DNA from: Lepeophtheirus salmonis
Lineage: Eukaryota > Arthropoda > Copepoda > Siphonostomatoida > Caligidae
Length of the DNA: 64,000 nucleotides
Direction: 5' to 3'
Assembly (NCBI RefSeq): GCF_016086655.4
Contig: NC_052141.2
Span: 11,346,001-11,410,000, forward strand
Part shown: one piece after another, positions 58,060 to 64,000 of the stretch
Layout: each line of letters opens with the position of its first letter
Position numbering within the stretch: the stretch's first letter is position 1
Notes under the pieces: generated by a model
Databases searched by the model: none
What the model was told of the DNA's origin: nothing
What the model saw: the letters and a program-made list of their open reading frames with translations, nothing else
Position numbers and translations under genes: made by a program

Positions 58060-60140
58060 ACATAAATATAAATGACTATGGACTCCCTTATTAATCTACT
58101 ACAGCCTTTATATGCCGAACTGACTACACAAATCGTTTGTCGTTTCTAATTATTTTCCATCTCTATTGGTATATTGATTGAAGCTATTTAAAATCAATCA
58201 TTTAAAAAAATGGAATGTTTCGAGTTCAATAATGTGAATTGTTTATGAGAAAAAAATTTCATGTTGGAACATTTATTTTGGATGCATACTCATGACGAAC
58301 TTTTGTTCTAAATCCTTCCAAAGTATAATACAAGGTATATTCACAATTTTATAAAATATATAACTTGGGGCGTGATTCAGAATGATTCATTTCCATTTTA
58401 ATGTCGTCCAAGAGTAACATTAAACAGTAACAGTAAACAAAAGTTGATATCTTATAATCGTTTCAACTTAGTATGACGATCAGTATCAAGGAGCTTTGTA
58501 AATGTATTTAATGATGTTCTCATTACATACTTTGTCTAAGAAATAATTTAATACATTTTTGAATTTCTTTTGATTAGATATGATCAATTTTCTAATCACA
58601 ACTGAATATCCATATCCAACGACATATGTCCTCTGACGAGGCAATCCTTTGATAATTTAGGAAGGATAATTAACTTGGTCAATTTCGATTGAATTAATTA
58701 AAGGGCTGGCTGGGAAATATATAGGATATCTCAAGGATTTATAGTCTTTAAATCAAGATACATTTCTTTCATTCCAAGTATCAATTTATTGTACCAAATA
58801 TTTGTGAATGTTGCTAATTTTAGAAAAGATTGTAATAAATAGACGTCTCACAATATCTGTCACTATTAAACTTTATATAATGAAAATCGACTCTCTTAAA
58901 TGACAATGCACTTTTTGTGCCCGCTTATATTTTGAGTAAAATGATCAAATATAAAGATAAATACACACATAGTCACTACATAGCAGTAAGTCCGGCCAAC
59001 ATAATTATGTTATAAAACTTACATGATTCCATGATTTATAGTTGAAATAATGGTAGTTGAAAAATTAGTTTATCTGATGTTATGGTATCAACAAGTGAAA
59101 ATCGTTAGGGACTTAATATTAATTTTTTTGGACACTATGTCTAAGCCAAAATATAACTTATGTGTGTCATATCCCTCCCCATGGCTCATTGGTGGCATGG
59201 ACCCTATTGTAGAAACTACTTCTTGATTCATTGAATATATAAAAAATACTTGATAAATTTGTCAAAAAAGCAAAAATAAAATATTTTTCATTTTTGGGAT
59301 TTTTTTGCTGCAAATTCAAAGTTATTTTTTCCAGAGTGCATAAAAAAATTAGGGAGCAACTTTATTTTGATTTTAACCCCCCCCCTTCAATTTTTTGCCG
59401 TAATATTTGTAACAAATCCAATAGAAATTCGGCCCTAAGATTTATTAAAATTTTATGACGTTTTATAAGAGATGTATTTTTGAATTATCTTTTAAAAAAA
59501 ACACACATAAAATTGAACATAAGTGCAGGTAAATATAATTTCTTCAAGTAAAGTGACAATAACAACGCTCTATTAATAGATAACCCAAATCCTGGGGGCG
59601 TGTGTATATATTTAATCTACTATATCGTAAATATATCTTAACAGGATTCAAATATGTGAAAAAAATGAATCCATCTCTGACCATTTTACATCCAAGATAA
59701 AAATAATCTTGAATAAAAATCAAGATAAGGAGAAAATTCTATTTTTTTTTTTTTGTACTTTATATATATGCAAAGACCAATATTTCATAGGCATATTTGA
59801 GTCTATTATGTGCGTATTTGTCAAATTACTGGCATGAATTAAGATACCCATAAACTTTAGCTATGGTTCCAAATCTTTATTCCATTTATGAGATTTATCT
59901 TGGCCAACTATGGCCCCTTTTAAATAAAATAAATTAATTTATCATTCTTATAAAAATTTTGAAAATAAATTTTTGAGTACTTTAAATGCAATTTGCGGTG
60001 CACCCAATGGTTTAATAAGAATACTTTATTAAAGAAATTGAGTATAATTTGTCGAAGAATACAAATGAATCCACTTTCTATTTTGTGCAAAATCCTTAGA
60101 GCTTGTTTTTACGTTGACGTACCTTCAAGTAACCTCACTT
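58060..60140. other. AT-rich intergenic DNA
   Basis: No gene recognised. 59270-59400 is another AT core bounded by a C9 run. Confidence 0.4.
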
Positions 60141-60147
60141 TCTCTAA

Positions 60148-60640
60148 TTATAGATGTTTCTTTGATGATATTTTTTTGGCTTCATGACAGGGAATATTCC
60201 GTTTAGGAAGCATCGGAAAGAGCATGCGAATGGTTGAAGATGCATCATTCAGACTGTGTGGAGACTGCAATTCATTTCTAGGCAGAGTGGGAAGCTCTGG
60301 AGAGTATAAGGGGGGACTACGGTCAACTCTACTGAATAAAAAAGAAATCTTACTCTTCATTGAAGTTATTAAGAAGACGTTTAGTAAATGGGTCCTGCTA
60401 TTTTAATTGACTGTTTTAGGGTCAATAAAATGAAGATACTTTGGATAATCCAATTTAGATGGCTCTAAACGGGTTTGAGGGTAATCTTCAGTCTCTGGGC
60501 AATGGAATAAGTACTCACATGCCCGTCCAACTCGACGATTTATATTATTTCATTGACATTTTCGACGTCCATATTACCAGAAGGGAATCGTTGGAACTAC
60601 TACTTTGCTGTTGCATTCCATACTGTATTGGGTACATAAA
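60148..60640 (-). mobile_element. Mariner (SETMAR-like) remnant, internally deleted
   Basis: At 60475-60580 the minus strand reads MDVENVNEII, stop, IVELDGHVSTYSIAQRLKI. This matches the N-terminal helix-turn-helix of the mariner group represented by SETMAR ('i.eive.drhvs...ia..l.i...tv'). Further on QDPFTKRLLNNFNEE and LYSPELPT recall 'rDPFl.rivTgDEkw' and 'pYSPDLaPsDyh'. Both are decayed and out of frame with each other. The 70-residue open frame at 60148-60360 is best read as the tail of this remnant. A plus-strand open frame over the same bases is therefore not taken as a gene. Confidence 0.55.
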
Positions 60641-60849
60641 CAGCGCACATTTTTGTTGAGCGTCAAACTTAACGTTTCAGGATACTTTAAGCTTTTTTGA
60701 TGCAATGTATTCATCGTGAGATATAGCACACTTTAGACACCTAGCAAAAAAAAAAAAACTCGGAACTTTTTAATTAACCTAATACATTCTTGTCTTAGCT
60801 GTATATGTTACACGGGTTACTGTTATTAATTGCAGTTTCCGTAGCTTTA

Positions 60850-61185
60850 GATGGATTTTCCTTCGATTGGCCATGGCTGTTTTCTTTAACTCCTCCGGAT
60901 CCAGTTTGGCCTTTTTGACGGAGCCCATCTTCCTTTCTAAAGTTTCAGACTAGCTGACGGTGGTCCTAGAGACGTCCAACTGCTTGGAGTGCACGAGTAG
61001 AAATTTGTTAATCATGTTCAAATGTTATTTTCTCAACTTGTACGTAAGCTAGAGAGCTTAGTTCTGTTTAGTTTTGATACTAATTGTTTATGATTTAAAA
61101 TGTCGAAATATGAATTACTTTCACTCAATCAACCTACATTAATTATTAAGTTAGTAAGTGTTCATATTTCAATTGACTACCTGCT
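60850..61185 (-). mobile_element. Tc1/mariner remnant, N-terminal part and right end
   Basis: On the minus strand LLVHSKQLDVSRTTVS, stop, then ETLERKMGSVKKAKLDPEEL form the first helix-turn-helix and linker. Above it the sequence to 61185 (aattgaaatatgaacactta in inverse) matches the terminal region of the 3519 and 55193 elements. The same neighbouring motif ggagtgcacgagtag/aaatttgttaatc is shared with 3770-3795. Confidence 0.7.
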
Positions 61186-61199
61186 CATTAGTATAATGA

Positions 61200-62075
61200 A
61201 CCAAATAATTGAGATTTTTTTTTTTTTTTGCAAGTTTTAATTAATTATTGGGCTTTCGGATTTTTTGAATTAGTACACTGGCCCAAACCAAGTGGAAATA
61301 AATTATATTACTACAATGGCAAAAAAAATTTATATAAAAATTTATTGTACTATTGAAAAATATTGTAACTAATGTCCCCCAAAAAATTAAAATTAATATT
61401 TTTATTACATAATATAGTTGTACAACGGTATTGACAAAAACAAACAAGTGTTCGTATTAAGCTATAATTTTTTTTTTTTTTAAATATACACCTGTGATAA
61501 TTTCGACAATTTTCACCTGCCTACTGTTAGTAGTCTCAGCTGAGGATGTGTACGGGCGCAATTGATGCCTGGAATTGTAGTCAATCCTTTATGAATCATT
61601 GCAAAGTCATGAACTGTTTAAATACGTGAATAAAAATGTAAAATAATAGAAACTCTGTGGTAGAAGAAGACCCATGTGGACTGAATCAACTTCCTTTTGA
61701 CGTGCATACAATATAAATACCTTAGATTGTTCAATTGTTGCAAACAACATACTAGTGTTGAGACTCAGTCCAAGTCCGAACTGTTTTCAACACTGGTCTT
61801 AATTTATTTTTCTAGACCGGCGATTTCAGGAGGACTTTTAATCGTTTTCAAATTATAAGCCAATTTTTGTTCCAAATATATCTCTGCGTTACCTTTATTG
61901 TATTACCTAACCTTTCCTCCGAAAAGAAACCAAAAAAAAAAACAACCCTAACACTGTTGGTAGTTCAGCGATGCCCACAAAGAGCGGGCATGCTAGAGGG
62001 GGCTTGAGTTCTGAAACTTCTTCCCCAAAAAAGCTATAAAATATCCAGCAGGCTCCTGCAGTTAGCCAATTCTTC
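61200..62075. other. Intergenic DNA
   Basis: No gene recognised. The 72-residue minus frame at 61907-62125 crosses into the next element. Confidence 0.4.
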
Positions 62076-62082
62076 CGAACTA

Positions 62083-62799
62083 CAGGGTGAGGACTCAAAA
62101 TAGAAAATTTATAAGCTGTTTTCACGCGCCCATATTTTTATTTTGTGCCATTTTTATGGCAAACTTTTAGAGCAAAAGTTGGTAACTCAACAATTTTGTA
62201 TATTTTTTATGAATATGTTCCCCTCCATGGCTTCAATACGGGAACCAACAGAAGCAGAGTTGGCCTTGATAAAGTCCTCTGTGATTGCGGCCTTCACACC
62301 ATGGACATTAGGGTGATAAGCATTGTTCGTCTTGCCCTCCAAGACGCATCAAACAGCGAAGTCATGTTCTCCTGTAGAAATACTACACCTTCTTTGACGT
62401 GTTTCCCGGGGAACGTGCTATCAACTATTGCAAGACATTGAGACCTTGTGGTAGACGTCCGTGTTGACTTTCTCGTTGGCTTTGAAGAAATAGGGAGGTA
62501 TCTTGCTACCGCCGGACGCCACGGCACCCAGGACTATGGCCTAAGCTGTATGTTTGGTCATGTAGGGTCTTCTGTGAAGATCTTCTTGTAGGAGATCGAC
62601 TTTTGTGCGGATAAGATCGCACACTCTCTGTCGTTTTGCTTGTTGGTGAAATATTTTTCATCGTAAAAAACAAAACAAACATGAACTTGTAGCTTTTTGA
62701 CCGTTCTTTCGAATGGTGCCAAGTTCAAAATTGTCAGACTTTTAGAACTGAGGCTAGACGGTCTCCAAGAGGATTCTAATTTTTTATGTCCTCGCTCTG
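62083..62799 (-). mobile_element. 717-base Tc1/mariner deletion derivative with TA duplication
   Basis: The ends are cagggtgaggactcaaaata on the left and, in inverse, cagagcgaggacataaaaaa on the right, each next to TA (62081-62082 and 62800-62801). The minus strand starts inside the catalytic domain (VFYDEKYFTNKQNDRECAIL, first Asp present). It continues in shifting frames with VLGAVASGGSKIPPYFFKAN and EKVNTDVYHKV, and closes with GKTNNAYHPNVHGVKAAITE and SVGSRIEAM. The helix-turn-helix part and the QDG block are lost or broken. This is one of the best-bounded elements in the window. Confidence 0.85.
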
Positions 62800-62809
62800 T
62801 AGCTATAAG

Positions 62810-63560
62810 TTACCCCCAATTTTATACTTTTTTATAAAACAAATATGAAATGGAAATATTATTCCATAAATGTGAGAATACAATTTCAATGATTTGATCA
62901 ATAATAACTTCAATATTTCTGGCCGGTCTGTGGAAGTCAATTGAGGCGAATCTAACTAATCCTATGTCAAAGCTATCCAATAACTCCTCTGTGATGACAG
63001 TGAATTTAGGCGTCAAGTACTTGGACCTCACTTCCTATATTAAAGGACAGGCTTCCCTCTTACTGGTAAAACCAAGGACCGGGAGTGGTTCACCAAGATC
63101 TTGAGATAGTTGAAGATTGGTCAAATTAATATAAATATATATTTTGATCCTTGAAAAAATGCTCTTTACAAAATATAGCAAATAAATCCGCACAAAATTA
63201 GACTTCATCAAGATATATAACGAGGGAATTAAGGTCAATTTAACAGCCATATATGAGAGATTGAAAGTCCTAGCAACCATTTGGGTCCACTTTTTCCGCA
63301 AAATTATTCACAAGGCGACCATTTACGCCTGAACAAGTCGATTGACGTCACTATGGAGCTACAAAAGCCATGATATTCCTGACCGACCTGAAGAATTAAA
63401 ATGAGTAAAATCTAACGGAGCACATTTCTAAGCTCACTAAAGGCAGCTCTGTTAGCATGATGATGGTGATACCCCTGTATCAAAAACTTAGTTCTCACCA
63501 TCGGAGCCAGCTTCGTGTATAAAATTGAGCGTTTTGTAGTAGCTGACGGCAGCCGAATGG
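62810..63560. other. Intergenic DNA
   Basis: Two minus open frames (62822-63031, 63035-63301) overlap no recognisable domain. A tgacgtca site at 63344 recalls the MITE cores but ends are not seen. Confidence 0.35.
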
Positions 63561-63575
63561 AATATAAATGGTCAC

Positions 63576-63609
63576 TCATCTACATCACTCTCGTTAGTGA
63601 TGTAGATGA
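63576..63609. repeat. Perfect 13-base-pair hairpin
   Basis: tcatctacatcac, an eight-base loop tctcgtta, then gtgatgtagatga. Pairing stops outside the stem, so it is too short for a typical microRNA precursor. Confidence 0.8.
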
Positions 63610-63619
63610 AGTCAAACTT

Positions 63620-64000
63620 TGTCCGGATTTATATGTGGGAAAATGTACGTCTGCTATTGTTTGAAACTACTTAAAGGTCGCAAATTGTACAAATTTAAAT
63701 GCAAATTGTGCAACTGCAACTGTAGCCAGGGCTAATTACAAGAGATAACAAATATCAAATTTGAGTTAGAAATTGAAAAAATAAGGGGAACTAATATAAA
63801 GACTTTTCATGATATTGCATTATTCAATATCAAAATATTTTAAATGATTAAGAAATAATAATATTTATGTCATCAAAAGTATTAATTCACGATCTATAAC
63901 ACATTTTAAAGCCCTTGATCTCCCTAAAAAACATAATTCATGTGAAGTGTAATTATGGAAAATATTAAATTATTATAAACAATTCGAGTAAAATTACAAC
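63620..64000. other. AT-rich DNA to the window end
   Basis: Nothing recognised. Confidence 0.4.

Noticed and set aside
60224..60406. Plus-strand frame (RLCGDCNSFLGRVGSSG...) that looks protein-like with an AG just upstream
   Set aside because: The opposite strand carries mariner-type sequence across the same region, which explains the unusual composition better.
1..64000. Search for CRISPR arrays, rRNA, operons and phage-like modules
   Set aside because: None seen. Introns, TATA promoters, poly(A) signals and DNA transposons show this is animal nuclear DNA.

Overview
This window reads as AT-rich, repeat-laden nuclear DNA of an animal. The small introns, the TATA/initiator promoters, an ShK-type secreted protein and the very heavy load of Tc1/mariner debris best fit an arthropod. 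A parasitic copepod (sea louse, Lepeophtheirus/Caligus type) is my leading guess, from general resemblance only. I see no rRNA, tRNA, CRISPR array or bacterial-style operon.

Host genes are sparse. (1) 4203-5647 (+) is a five-exon secreted protein with a signal peptide and four cysteine-rich ShKT-like domains, one per exon, all introns in phase 1. (2) 16987-17505 (-) is an intronless 172-residue protein with four membrane spans. (3) 25722-27134 (+) is an intact, intronless 470-residue protein of the carotenoid oxygenase (RPE65/BCO/NinaB) fold family. It has apparently lost three of the four iron-binding histidines and so looks like a pseudoenzyme. (4) 20719-22132 (-) is a near-identical second copy, broken by one extra base in a homopolymer. 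(5) 39612-42668 (-) is a four-exon, 159-residue small secreted protein that I assembled from splice signals and reading phase and do not recognise. Weaker gene candidates lie at 47310-47730 (-), 51271-51350 (-) and 55640-55930 (+).

The centre (about 18.9-28.0 kb) is the most remarkable part. The two oxygenase-like copies form the arms of a large inverted duplication: about 2.5 kb per arm, 19826-22314 and 25547-28025, with a 3.2 kb spacer. Each arm carries the TATA promoter, the gene, the poly(A) signal and a Tc1/mariner remnant. The spacer holds the C-terminal part of a P-element/THAP9-family transposase, a palindromic mariner fragment and a Ty3/gypsy pol fragment. Just outside the left arm lies the N-terminal part of a P-element/THAP9 transposase. 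It has the same orientation but the wrong order to form one gene with the C-terminal part.

Most of the rest is mobile-element debris: at least a dozen decayed Tc1/mariner copies (several internally deleted with recognisable inverted ends), a hAT-like transposase pseudogene (9560-11144), a hAT dimerisation fragment (31.2-31.64 kb), a cluster of small inverted-repeat elements (35-37.4 kb) and several dispersed repeat families that recur inside the window. Long stretches between these are AT-rich and show nothing I can name.
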